64,000 bases of DNA from Candidatus Rubrimentiphilum sp. (GTDB taxonomy: Bacteria; Vulcanimicrobiota; Vulcanimicrobiia; Vulcanimicrobiales; Vulcanimicrobiaceae). Under the pieces are notes generated by a model that was not told the origin of the DNA, searched no databases, and worked only from the letters and a program-made list of their open reading frames with translations. Each line of letters starts with the position of its first letter. The first letter of the stretch is position 1. Shown piece by piece: positions 16,829 to 24,957 of the stretch. The translations under genes and the position numbers were made by a program. The stretch is taken from NCBI GenBank assembly GCA_035710515.1, contig DASTDE010000001.1, positions 124,001 through 188,000 of the forward strand, in the 5' to 3' direction.

Positions 16829-17979
16829 GCGCCGGCGCGAACGCCGGCTTTAAAAACGGCGGTGGGCGCGCGCAGAGCCGTGAGGTCGTTGCCCGCGTCG
16901 CGATCGAGCACAAGCAAATCCGCGGGCTCGCCGGGCTCGAGCAGTCCTCGATGCAGCCCGATGAGTTCCGCCGCCGTCGCAGTCGCTGCGTGCAGTGCTT
17001 GCTGGGCGGTCATGCCGAGCAGCCGCTGCATCAGAATCACTTCTTCGGCGTAATTCTCGTGATAGTTGAACGGCGTGCCGGCATCGGAGCCGCCGGCGAT
17101 CTTTACGCCGGCTTCGAAGGCGCGCCGAATATTGCGCAGCATGTGCTCGCTAACTTCGCGCGCTTTGCGCACAACGTACTCGGGCTGGCCGCCCTCTTCG
17201 GCGTGTTCCAGAATGCAGGTCGGCGCTGTCAGCGTCGGCACGAGATACGCGCCCGTTTTTTTGAAGAGTTTGAGGGCTTCATCGTCGAGCATGTGACCAT
17301 GCTCGATCGAATCAACACCCGCGCGCAGCGCGTTCTTGATGCCCTCAGTCCCGATCGCGTGCGCGGCGACGCGCATGTTGTGGCGGTGCGCTTCATCGCA
17401 GGCCGCGTGCATCTCTTCCTCGTGCAGCTGCGCTAGGCCGGGAACTGCGCCTTTCGTAAGCACACCGCCGGTGGCGATGAGTTTAATGCAGTCGGCGCCG
17501 GCTTTGCGCTGCTCGCGTACAGCTTTGCGCGCGTCCCACGGCCCGTCAACTTCGCGCCCGATGAACCAGCCGTGGCCGCCGGTCATGCATAACACAAAAC
17601 CGGCCGCGGCGATGCGCGGGCCCTGAATTCGGCCTTCGTTGACGGCGTCGCGTATAAGAATCGAGATCGCTTCCGAGCCGCCGGGCTCGCGAATGGTCGT
17701 GACGCCGGCGCGCAGCGATTTCTCAGCATTTTCGATCGCGCGCAGCATGCGCAGCAGCGGCGGCATGGCCTGGATTGCCGTCATCGGATCCGCCTCGCCG
17801 CTCATCTCCAGGTGTGCGTGCGCGTTCACGAGCCCCGGCGTGACGCACGCGCCTAGCAGATCGCAATCGCCGCTCGCATCGCGCAGCTCGCGCACGACGC
17901 CGCCCTCAATTACAAGGTCGACGTTCTTGCGCGGCGCCTCCAGCGACCCGTCGTAAAGAATTCCGGCGCGAATAATCAT
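16825..17979 (-). CDS. Metal-dependent amidohydrolase (imidazolonepropionase-like)
   Basis: 384 aa with the amidohydrolase superfamily metal sites in order: LVNAHAHLEM (HxH), CIKLIATGGVL (Lys, possibly carboxylated), AAHAIG (His), DSIEHGHM (His) and the final Asp of IAGGSDAGTPFN. This subgroup (Xaa-Pro dipeptidase / hydantoinase-like imidazolonepropionase relatives) acts on cyclic amides or Xaa-Pro peptides; the real substrate is unknown. It overlaps both its upstream (HMG-CoA lyase) and downstream (glycosyltransferase) neighbours by 4 bp. Confidence 0.88.
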   Translation of the reverse strand: MIIRAGILYDGSLEAPRKNVDLVIEGGVVRELRDASGDCDLLGACVTPGLVNAHAHLEMSGEADPMTAIQAMPPLLRMLRAIENAEKSLRAGVTTIREPGGSEAISILIRDAVNEGRIQGPRIAAAGFVLCMTGGHGWFIGREVDGPWDARKAVREQRKAGADCIKLIATGGVLTKGAVPGLAQLHEEEMHAACDEAHRHNMRVAAHAIGTEGIKNALRAGVDSIEHGHMLDDEALKLFKKTGAYLVPTLTAPTCILEHAEEGGQPEYVVRKAREVSEHMLRNIRRAFEAGVKIAGGSDAGTPFNYHENYAEEVILMQRLLGMTAQQALHAATATAAELIGLHRGLLEPGEPADLLVLDRDAGNDLTALRAPTAVFKAGVRAGA

Positions 17980-18905
17980 TGAGCAGGCTGCCCCGAGTGA
18001 GTCGAATTGGCTCGTTCCAAAGCTTGAAAGGCCTTGCTTGTGAGATCGTGGCCCACTACGCCCGCGATGAAGCGCGAGGCGGCACGCACCTTGTCGAGAT
18101 TCACGCCGGTTTTTATTCCCATTCCGTGGAGCATGTAGAGCAGGTCCTCCGTTCCCAGGTTGCCGGTCGCGCCCGGCGCGTATGGACAGCCGCCCAGGCC
18201 GCCGCTGCTCGAATCGAAGATCGCGATGCCGTGCTGCAGCGCTGCGTACACGTTGGCGAGCGCCGTGCCGCGCGTGTCGTGAAAATGCAGCGCGATCTTT
18301 TCAGTCGTCGTTTCGCGCAACAGCAGCGGCACGAGCTCGTCCACTTGGCTGGGAACTCCCACGCCGATCGTATCGCCGATCGAAACCTCGTCGCAGCCCA
18401 TCTCGAAAAGTTTGAGCGTGACGTCCACGACCATGCTGGGCACGACCTTGTCGCCGAAAGGCGAGCCGAAAGCAGTCGAGACATACCCGCGCACCCAGAA
18501 GTCGTTCTCTTTGGCGTTGCGCACGACGTCGCGAAAGGTTTCCAGCGATTCGTCGATCGTCATGTTGATGTTGCGCTTCGTAAACGCTTCGGACGCGGCC
18601 GTGAAGACCGCGATCGCATTCGCGCCGGCTTCTTTGGCACGTTCGAGGCCGCGCACATTGGGCGTGAGCACTGGATAGCGCACGCCGGGGCGCTTGTGGA
18701 TGCGCGTAAAAACCTCGGTCGCATCCGCCAGCTGCGGAATCGCTTTTGGGCTAACGAACGAGGTCGCTTCGATCAGCGTCAGGCCCGTCTCGCTAAGCAG
18801 ATCGATGTACCGGACTTTGTCTTCGGTCGAGATGATCTCGTCTTCGTTTTGCAGACCGTCGCGCGGCCCCATCTCGCAGACGCGCACGAATTGCGGGATG
18901 CTCAT
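17976..18905 (-). CDS. Hydroxymethylglutaryl-CoA lyase
   Basis: Cleaves 3-hydroxy-3-methylglutaryl-CoA to acetoacetate and acetyl-CoA, the last step of leucine catabolism. 309 aa, TIM barrel of the DRE-metallolyase group: EMGPRDGLQNED (Arg and Asp of the metal site), ALHFHDTRG (HxH metal ligands) and the catalytic-Cys signature GGLGGCPYAPGATGN. Start ATG at 18905 gives MSIPQFVRVCEMGPRDG; the longer frame reads back into the hydratase gene. It follows an enoyl-CoA hydratase by 1 nt, and an acyl-CoA carboxyltransferase lies 4 kb away, supporting the leucine pathway. Confidence 0.92.
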   Translation of the reverse strand: MSIPQFVRVCEMGPRDGLQNEDEIISTEDKVRYIDLLSETGLTLIEATSFVSPKAIPQLADATEVFTRIHKRPGVRYPVLTPNVRGLERAKEAGANAIAVFTAASEAFTKRNINMTIDESLETFRDVVRNAKENDFWVRGYVSTAFGSPFGDKVVPSMVVDVTLKLFEMGCDEVSIGDTIGVGVPSQVDELVPLLLRETTTEKIALHFHDTRGTALANVYAALQHGIAIFDSSSGGLGGCPYAPGATGNLGTEDLLYMLHGMGIKTGVNLDKVRAASRFIAGVVGHDLTSKAFQALERANSTHSGQPAQ

Positions 18906-18906
18906 G

Positions 18907-19683
18907 CTATTTCCAGTTCGGCGGACGCCGTTCAAGAAAAGCGCGAAGGCCCTCTTGCCCTTCGGGCGAGGTGCGCTGGTCGGCAATCGCTTCCGCGGTG
19001 ATATCGAGCGACTTTCCGTAGGACGTTTCGCGCACGCGCGCAATCAATTTCTTGGCAGCCGAAATTGCAGAAGGGCCGGCGCTCAAGACCTCGCTCGTGA
19101 CGCGCTCGATCGCGACGTCGAGCGTGTCGGCTACGACAACTTCGTGCACCAGGCCGATCGCTTGCGCGCGACGCGCCTCGAACCGTTCGCCGGTCAGAAA
19201 CAATGCGCGCGCATGCGACGCACCGATCTTCGCCAGCACGAACGGCGAGATCACGGCCGGAATAATCCCAAGTTTGGTTTCGGTGAATCCGAAGACAGCG
19301 TCGGAAGCCGCGATCGCGATGTCGCAGACCGCCACTAAACCGGCGCCGCCTCCCAGGGCCGCGCCGTGAACCTTTGCGATGACCGGTTTCGGACAGCGAT
19401 CGATCGCGCGAAACATTTTGGAGAGAGCCCGTGCGCCGGCGACGTTTTGCTTACGCGTCAGCTCGAGCGAGTCGCGCATCATGGTGACGTCGGCTCCGCC
19501 GCAGAAGGCCTTGCCTTCGCCCGAGAGCACGACGGCACGGATTTCCGGATCGGTCGCTATTTGCTCGAAGGTGGAACGAAGCTGCTCGATCAAATCGTTG
19601 TCGAGTGCGTTGCGAACGTCGGGCCGGTCGAGCCGAACCTGCGCGACCGGGCCTTGGGCCGAATAGCGGAGTACCGCAGCCAT
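18907..19683 (-). CDS. Enoyl-CoA hydratase, probably methylglutaconyl-CoA hydratase
   Basis: Crotonase-fold enzyme of 258 aa. The oxyanion-hole segments are GEGKAFCGGADVTMM and KVHGAALGGGAGLVAVCDIAIA. The FGFTETKLGIIPAVISPFV block carries the catalytic Glu of typical hydratases (ETKLGI) and is the form seen in LiuC-type methylglutaconyl-CoA hydratases. Start ATG at 19683; the 23 codons before it lie in the divergent cytochrome b leader. First gene of the operon with HMG-CoA lyase. Exact acyl specificity is inferred from context. Confidence 0.85.
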   Translation of the reverse strand: MAAVLRYSAQGPVAQVRLDRPDVRNALDNDLIEQLRSTFEQIATDPEIRAVVLSGEGKAFCGGADVTMMRDSLELTRKQNVAGARALSKMFRAIDRCPKPVIAKVHGAALGGGAGLVAVCDIAIAASDAVFGFTETKLGIIPAVISPFVLAKIGASHARALFLTGERFEARRAQAIGLVHEVVVADTLDVAIERVTSEVLSAGPSAISAAKKLIARVRETSYGKSLDITAEAIADQRTSPEGQEGLRAFLERRPPNWK

Positions 19684-19738
19684 CCGGGCGGCTTTCTCGC
19701 TCCCATCCGTGGCCGCCTCGCACGCGTTGAGTGTACGG

Positions 19739-20542
19739 ATGCAAACCGGCAAGATCGTCTACCGCCATTCCGCCGTCACGCGCCTGACGCACTGGCTGTT
19801 TTTCATCGCTTTCTTGGCGCTGGTTAGCAGTGGTCTGCAGATATTCAACGCAGCGCCGTATCTGGACGCCTCGGATAAAACCGATCCCGCGCACCGTGTC
19901 TTGCAAATTACGGCTCCGAGCCAAGGCGTCGGCACGACGATCGTCTTTGGCCGCACGTTCACGACGACCGGTTGGCTGGGGTGGACCGACGATGGAATGG
20001 GCAGCACGACCGGCCGGGCATTTCCGGGCTGGATTACGATTCCGTCGTACCAAGATCTCGCGGACGGCCGTCGCTGGCATCTGTTTTTCGCCTGGATAAT
20101 GGTTATTTGCGGCGTTGTCTACATTGTGTGGGGAGCCGGCCGGCATGATCTGCGCGAACTTGTTCTGCGCCCGTCGGACATACCCAAACTCTTGCCGATG
20201 CAACTCTATTACTTCCGCTTGCGAAAAGAGCCGCCGGCGCACGGTAAGTACAATCCATTGCAGAAGATGGCGTATACGCTCGTTCTCTTCGTCTTCGCGC
20301 CGCTGATCGTGATAAGCGGACTCGCGCTGTCACCGAGCTTTGACGCTGCCATGCCCTGGGTAACGACGATGTTTGGTGGCCGCCAGTTCGCGCGGCTGTG
20401 GCATTTCGTTCTGATGATCGCATTGTGCGGTTTTTTTGCAACCCACATCATGCTGGTAGCTACCACAGGTTTGCGCAACCACATTGCGTCGATGATTACC
20501 GGTCGCTACAAACTGGGTGCGCATGACGGAGTGGGCGTATGA
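19739..20542 (+). CDS. Cytochrome b561/b6-type membrane subunit
   Basis: 267 aa, about five membrane helices with the haem-ligand pattern of thiosulfate-reductase/formate-dehydrogenase type cytochrome b: YRHSAVTRLTHWLFF (His at residues 9 and 17), RRWHLFFAWIMV and ARLWHFVLMIALCGFFATHI. It ends GRYKLGAHDGVGV and overlaps the molybdopterin oxidoreductase by 4 bp, so it is its likely quinone-linked electron partner. Start ATG 19739 (MQTGKIVYRHS). It resembles a MsrQ/SoxD-like role but belongs to the b561 fold. Confidence 0.85.
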   Translation: MQTGKIVYRHSAVTRLTHWLFFIAFLALVSSGLQIFNAAPYLDASDKTDPAHRVLQITAPSQGVGTTIVFGRTFTTTGWLGWTDDGMGSTTGRAFPGWITIPSYQDLADGRRWHLFFAWIMVICGVVYIVWGAGRHDLRELVLRPSDIPKLLPMQLYYFRLRKEPPAHGKYNPLQKMAYTLVLFVFAPLIVISGLALSPSFDAAMPWVTTMFGGRQFARLWHFVLMIALCGFFATHIMLVATTGLRNHIASMITGRYKLGAHDGVGV

Positions 20543-21279
20543 AGCGCAAACTCTTTATTGCATCTAGCATTTCGGCGGCCTTGGCCGGCTGCGGGGCGAT
20601 CGGCACGAAGCTTAACGACAACCAAGCAGCGCACTCGGTCTTGACCAGTGCGGAAGACCTGAACCTACGCGTAATCGGTACGCACGGACTGGCGCGGCAA
20701 TATGCGCCGTCCGATATTTCGAAAGATTTTCCAATCAACTCGCTCGACACGCCGACCGATCGCATCTACACGCAGCTCGTGGGTGCCGCATTCCGTCCGT
20801 ACCGGCTCACGCTCACCGGCATGGTCGCGCGGCCGCAGACGCTTTCACTGGCACAACTCAACGCGATGCCGCAGAGCGCGCAGATTACCCGTCACGATTG
20901 CGTCGAGGGCTGGAGCGCAATCGCGCAATGGAGCGGCGTTGCACTGCGCGATCTGCTGGCGCTGGCGTCTCCGCGCCCCGGCGCGAACTTCGTGGTGTTT
21001 TACACCTTCGATCAGGATTCGGGGGGAATGCCGTATTACGAGAGTTTGAACATGGCGCAGGCCATGCACCCGCAAGCGCTGCTGGCGCTGCGCCAGAACG
21101 GCGCGCCGATCCCGCCCGATCGTGGAGCCCCGGTCCGCCTGAAAGTTCCGACGCAATTAGGCTACAAGAGCGCCAAATGGGTGCGCCATATCGAGGTGGT
21201 CGCATCGCTCGCGCACCTCTTCGGCGGCAAAGGCGGCTATTGGGAAGACCAAGGCTACGAATGGTACGCCGGCATCTAA
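20539..21279 (+). CDS. Molybdopterin-dependent oxidoreductase lipoprotein (sulfite-oxidase fold)
   Basis: 246 aa. The N-terminus MKRKLFIASSISAALAGCG is a lipoprotein signal, not a twin-arginine one. The mature part has the sulfite-oxidase/YedY fold: RLTLTGMVARPQTLSLAQL, the Moco-binding Cys in RHDCVEGWSAIAQWSGV, and GAPVRLKVPTQLGYKSAKWVRHIEV. Its position behind a cytochrome b subunit suggests a membrane reductase or dehydrogenase pair like MsrPQ. Export of a Moco enzyme normally needs Tat, so the lack of a clear RR motif is notable (only RK is present). Substrate unknown. Confidence 0.85.
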   Translation: MKRKLFIASSISAALAGCGAIGTKLNDNQAAHSVLTSAEDLNLRVIGTHGLARQYAPSDISKDFPINSLDTPTDRIYTQLVGAAFRPYRLTLTGMVARPQTLSLAQLNAMPQSAQITRHDCVEGWSAIAQWSGVALRDLLALASPRPGANFVVFYTFDQDSGGMPYYESLNMAQAMHPQALLALRQNGAPIPPDRGAPVRLKVPTQLGYKSAKWVRHIEVVASLAHLFGGKGGYWEDQGYEWYAGI

Positions 21280-21352
21280 CCGCGCTTTAAGGGAGCAGCG
21301 GAACGCCTGGTTGAACTCCCCGCGTTCATCCCGTTATAAGGAGTTCTTATTG

Positions 21353-22039
21353 ATGAAGCTTTTACTAACCGGGCTTTCTTTGGTTTTACTCACGGCCGCA
21401 TCGAGCGTAGGCGCGAAGTCGATGTACAGCAACCCGCCTCCGGGGATGGTCGTTCAAGACGTGGTGACCTATCTGTCGGGCGAAGGCATGAGTTCGCGGT
21501 GGCACGTCGTCTCGAGCCGCGTGGCCGTCGGACGGCAAAACGGCAAACAGATCGCCTATCAATGGTATCTTTCGGTCTACGCACCCGCCGCAAACGGCTG
21601 GACCCTGAAGTGGCGTTCGCCGGGCAACAGCACGCTGCTGTCCAAGGTCACCAAGGCGAATGGCCTGCAGCTCTATTTTCCGATGCAATCCGTTAGAATT
21701 GTCGGCGGCGCGGAGCTCGAGCAGCCGGCGGTGCAAGACGCAGTTGTGCAAATTCATGAATCGGCCGCGGATTGCGGAGGTTCGACGGTGGCGGTGCTTG
21801 GGGCGACGGGTCGCGCGATGACCGTCGGTCCGCGCGTCACCGTGACGAACGGATGCGACTTGCAGGCGTCAATCGTAAAATACGGACAGATGCAAGCCGT
21901 GCAACTGACTGGGCCGTACTACGGTCCGAAAGCGGCTATGTGCTGCCCGACCAAACCGAAGGCGAGCGCCAAGCTCACGTACTCCGGCCAGATACGCGGC
22001 TGGAGCGTTACGCCGAACTACTTCACGATTCACCGGTAA
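21353..22039 (+). CDS. Hypothetical secreted protein, 228 aa
   Basis: Signal peptide MKLLLTGLSLVLLTAASSVGA, then a beta-rich domain with motifs YLSVYAPAANGWTLKWRS, ADCGGSTVAVLGATGR and YYGPKAAMCCPTKPKASAKLTYSG. Cys residues at ADCGG, NGCDL and MCC suggest disulfides. The ATG at 21353 has AAGGAG 9 nt upstream; a TTG directly before it is possible. Seventy-odd bp after the molybdenum enzyme, same strand, so it may be co-transcribed. Family unknown. Confidence 0.7.
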   Translation: MKLLLTGLSLVLLTAASSVGAKSMYSNPPPGMVVQDVVTYLSGEGMSSRWHVVSSRVAVGRQNGKQIAYQWYLSVYAPAANGWTLKWRSPGNSTLLSKVTKANGLQLYFPMQSVRIVGGAELEQPAVQDAVVQIHESAADCGGSTVAVLGATGRAMTVGPRVTVTNGCDLQASIVKYGQMQAVQLTGPYYGPKAAMCCPTKPKASAKLTYSGQIRGWSVTPNYFTIHR

Positions 22040-22120
22040 GGCTAATCGCGCAGTAGCGACTCGTCCAAGGGCAATCGCGGGAAGCCGGCTGGGCAGGCCC
22101 GGCCGGCTCCCGTCAGCCAC

Positions 22121-22666
22121 TCAGGCGACGTCCGAGTCGTCCCCCAACGGCATGCGCGGCACGCCCGAAGGATACGACGTCGGGTTTTCTTCCATAAACT
22201 GCTTCGAAATGGCCGCTAAGTACTCGAAGTACTCCCAAACCGCCGGCGTGGTCTTGCGCCGTAGCCGGATCATCGGCAGCAAATTGTTCCATGAACTCAC
22301 GACAACCCCGCACCATAAGGTGCAGGCAATTTTGCGATCGATGATTCCAAAGCGAACGAATCCACCCATCGATTCGAAGAAATTGGCGATATTCGTGGCT
22401 TGCTGGAATTCGAGCGGCGCCGACGGGCTCGTTTGAAGTTTCAGCCGTTTTTCCGGATCTTGCAGAAGCTTCGGCAATTCGGCGACAATGAATCGCCTGG
22501 CGTTTTGAAACTCCTCGGATTCGAGTTTCTCGCGGCATTCCGTTAACGCCACAATTTGGTTGCCGCCGCGCATGTGGCGCAGCTGCAAGAGCGCCGCGAT
22601 TGCCGAGGCAGCGATAACGACGAAGGTTCCGAGCGTTCCGATCGCGGTCAGCCACTCAGGAGACAT
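22121..22666 (-). CDS. DUF4760-like membrane-anchored protein, tandem copy B
   Basis: 181 aa. One N-terminal membrane helix (MSPEWLTAIGTLGTFVVIAASAIAALLQL), then RHMRGGNQIVALTECRE and an all-helical cytoplasmic domain with ANFFESMGGFVRFGIID, IACTLWCGVV and WEYFEYLA, the hallmarks of DUF4760. The first 36 residues are almost identical to those of the upstream copy, so it is a recent tandem duplication with faster divergence downstream. Overlaps that copy by 11 bp. Function unknown. Confidence 0.75.
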   Translation of the reverse strand: MSPEWLTAIGTLGTFVVIAASAIAALLQLRHMRGGNQIVALTECREKLESEEFQNARRFIVAELPKLLQDPEKRLKLQTSPSAPLEFQQATNIANFFESMGGFVRFGIIDRKIACTLWCGVVVSSWNNLLPMIRLRRKTTPAVWEYFEYLAAISKQFMEENPTSYPSGVPRMPLGDDSDVA

Positions 22667-23231
22667 CGGAAACCTTCGCCTTTGTCTCCGGCCACATCTC
22701 CGGAAGCGGCAGACGTTCCATTCCTTTTGGAAACGCGCCGTTCGGGTGCTGCGCCGCGTAGCGTTTAGATAATATCGTCAGATATTCGAAATTTTCCCAT
22801 AATGCGGCCGACCCGATTATCGCGCGCCGGTTAGCGGTGAGCGGGGCCAGCGCTTCCCAGGCCCGTGTGGCAACGCCACCCCACAAATCGCAGGCGATCT
22901 CTTGATCGATGATTCCGTTCTTGACCAAGGCGCCGAAGGTTTCGAAGAAATTTGCCACCGTTCGGGCGGGCTGGTATTCAGGCGGAAAGAACGGCGTCGT
23001 CAATGCCTCGCGCACTGCCGGGTCCTGGAAGCGCGGCGGCAACTCGCGGACGACGAAATTCTCAGCGGCCTGGAACGCGGGCGATTCTATTGTTTCGCGG
23101 ACTTCATTCAGCGCGATGATTTGATTGCTGCCGCGCATGTGCCGCAGCTGCATGAGCGCCGCGATCGCCGAGGCGGCGATAACAACGAACGTTCCGAGCG
23201 TTCCGATCGCGGTCAGCCACTCAGGGCTCAT
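22656..23231 (-). CDS. DUF4760-like membrane-anchored protein, tandem copy A
   Basis: 191 aa with the same design as copy B: membrane helix, RHMRGSNQIIALNEVRET, then ANFFETFGALVKNGIIDQEIACDLWGG and ALWENFEYLTILSKRYA. I start it at the ATG of 23231; a longer frame adds KGTPEPVEG-type residues that come from a dispersed repeat and have no counterpart in copy B. Lies between the repeat and copy B on the minus strand. Confidence 0.75.
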   Translation of the reverse strand: MSPEWLTAIGTLGTFVVIAASAIAALMQLRHMRGSNQIIALNEVRETIESPAFQAAENFVVRELPPRFQDPAVREALTTPFFPPEYQPARTVANFFETFGALVKNGIIDQEIACDLWGGVATRAWEALAPLTANRRAIIGSAALWENFEYLTILSKRYAAQHPNGAFPKGMERLPLPEMWPETKAKVSDVS

Positions 23232-23235
23232 GCGG

Positions 23236-23304
23236 CCCTCGACAGGCTCGGGCGTGCCCTTCGACAAGACTCAGGATGACATCCCGACAGGCTCACCATG
23301 ACAA
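23236..23304. repeat. Dispersed repeat copy between DUF4760 genes and carboxyltransferase
   Basis: Contains CCCTCGACAGGCTCGGGC, TTCGACAAGACTCAGGATGA and GACAGGCTCACCATGACAA. It fills the whole space from the DUF4760 start to the stop of the carboxyltransferase gene and matches the znuA copy. Confidence 0.75.
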
Positions 23305-24888
23305 TTACATTCGAAATATGCCGAAACGTGTTTCGGCGATTGGCGCATTGGCGGCCGCTTCCAAACCCATGGCGATGGCTCGGCGCGACTCGAGCGGATC
23401 GAGGATGCCGTCGTCCCACAGGCGCGCGGTCGAATAATACGGGCTGCCTTCGTGTTCGTACTTGGCGAGGATCGGCTCTTCGATCTTCGCTTTTTCAGCC
23501 GCGCTGATGTCGCCCTTAACGGTGGAGAGCACGCTGGCGGCTTGCTGTCCGCCCATCACCGAGATGCGTGCGTTTGGCCACATCCACAGTTGACGCGGGG
23601 AATACGCCCGTCCGGCCATCCCGTAATTGCCGGCGCCGAAACTCCCGCCGATGATGATCGTGAATTTCGGCACTTCCGCGCACGCGACGGCGGTAACGAG
23701 CTTGGCGCCGTCCTTAGCGATGCCGCGGTTCTCATATTCTTTGCCGACCATGAAGCCGGTGATGTTCTGCAGGAAGAGCAGCGGCGTGCCGCGCTGCACG
23801 CAGAGTTCGATGAAGTGCGCGCCCTTGAGCGAGCTCTCGCTGAAGAGAATGCCATTGTTGGCCAGGATGCCGATCGGGTGGCCTTCGATGCGGGCGAAGC
23901 CGGTGACCAGCGTCTTGCCGTAACGCGCCTTGAATTCGTGAAACTCCGACGCGTCAACCAAACGCGCGATTACTTCGCGCACGTCATACCCGACGCGCGT
24001 ATCCGAGGGAATGACGCCGTACAGCTCCTTCGGATCGTATTTTGGCGGCTGCGGTTCGACCATGTCCCACTGACGAGGCAGTTCGCGATGCAGGTTGGCG
24101 ACGATCGATCGCACGATCGTCAACGCGTGCGCGTCATCTTCGGCGAAATGATCGGCGACTCCGGAGATTCGCGTATGCACGTCCGCTCCGCCCAAGTCTT
24201 CCGCCGTAACGATTTCGCCGGTGGCGGCTTTGACCAGCGGCGGCCCGGCCAAGAAGATCGTGCCGTTGTCTTTGACGATCACCGATTCGTCGGACATGGC
24301 CGGCACGTATGCGCCGCCCGCCGTTGACGAACCCATCACGGCCGCGATCTGCGGGATGCGTTTACCCGACATGCGTGCTTGATTGTAAAAGATCCGTCCG
24401 AAATGTTCGCGGTCCGGAAAGACTTCGTCTTGCCGCGGCAAGAACGCGCCGCCGGAATCGACCAAATAGATGCACGGCAGATGATTCTGCTCGGCGATCT
24501 CTTGCGCGCGCAGATGCTTCTTGACGGTGATCGGATAGTACGTTCCACCCTTCACCGTTGCATCGTTGGCGACGATTACGCAGTGCTGGCCTTCCACGAT
24601 GCCGATCCCCGTGATGATCCCGGCGCCCGGCGCCTCGCCGTCATACATGCCGTTGGCTGCCAGCGGCGAGAACTCCAAGAAGAAAGATTTGGGATCGGTT
24701 AATTTCTCAACGCGCTCGCGGGCCGGCAGCTTGTTTCGCTTGCGATGTTTTTCGATCGCTTCCGGCCCGCCGCCCGAGCGCGCGGCTGCCAGCGCCTCGC
24801 GTAGCTGGTCGACCAAGCGGGTCATGTTTTCGAAGTTACGTTTATAGGTGTCGGTCTGAAGGTTCAGCCGGGTCTGGAGTACAGCCAT
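23305..24888 (-). CDS. Acyl-CoA carboxylase carboxyltransferase subunit, methylcrotonyl-CoA type
   Basis: 527 aa, two crotonase-like carboxyltransferase domains. Segments: [66 protein letters not shown] (acyl-CoA oxyanion hole), [49 protein letters not shown], and [34 protein letters not shown]. The SGGAFLPRQ and [11 protein letters not shown] motifs favour methylcrotonyl-CoA carboxylase beta over propionyl-CoA or geranyl-CoA. The biotin carboxylase/BCCP subunit is not in this window. Together with HMG-CoA lyase and the hydratase it points to leucine degradation. Confidence 0.9.
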   Translation of the reverse strand: MAVLQTRLNLQTDTYKRNFENMTRLVDQLREALAAARSGGGPEAIEKHRKRNKLPARERVEKLTDPKSFFLEFSPLAANGMYDGEAPGAGIITGIGIVEGQHCVIVANDATVKGGTYYPITVKKHLRAQEIAEQNHLPCIYLVDSGGAFLPRQDEVFPDREHFGRIFYNQARMSGKRIPQIAAVMGSSTAGGAYVPAMSDESVIVKDNGTIFLAGPPLVKAATGEIVTAEDLGGADVHTRISGVADHFAEDDAHALTIVRSIVANLHRELPRQWDMVEPQPPKYDPKELYGVIPSDTRVGYDVREVIARLVDASEFHEFKARYGKTLVTGFARIEGHPIGILANNGILFSESSLKGAHFIELCVQRGTPLLFLQNITGFMVGKEYENRGIAKDGAKLVTAVACAEVPKFTIIIGGSFGAGNYGMAGRAYSPRQLWMWPNARISVMGGQQAASVLSTVKGDISAAEKAKIEEPILAKYEHEGSPYYSTARLWDDGILDPLESRRAIAMGLEAAANAPIAETRFGIFRM

Positions 24889-24957
24889 GCGAGCGCGTTT
24901 TCGTTAAGCGTCCTTTAACCCCGTTTCCGCGCTCATCCGCTACAATGTGGCAAGAGT

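Noticed and set aside
17979-19001. 340-codon open frame on the plus strand
   Set aside because: Antisense to HMG-CoA lyase, whose active-site motifs are clear. The plus-strand translation is Arg/His-rich and lacks any domain, a normal shadow in GC-rich DNA.
23452-24327. 291-codon open frame on the plus strand
   Set aside because: Antisense to the carboxyltransferase gene; product lacks domain features.
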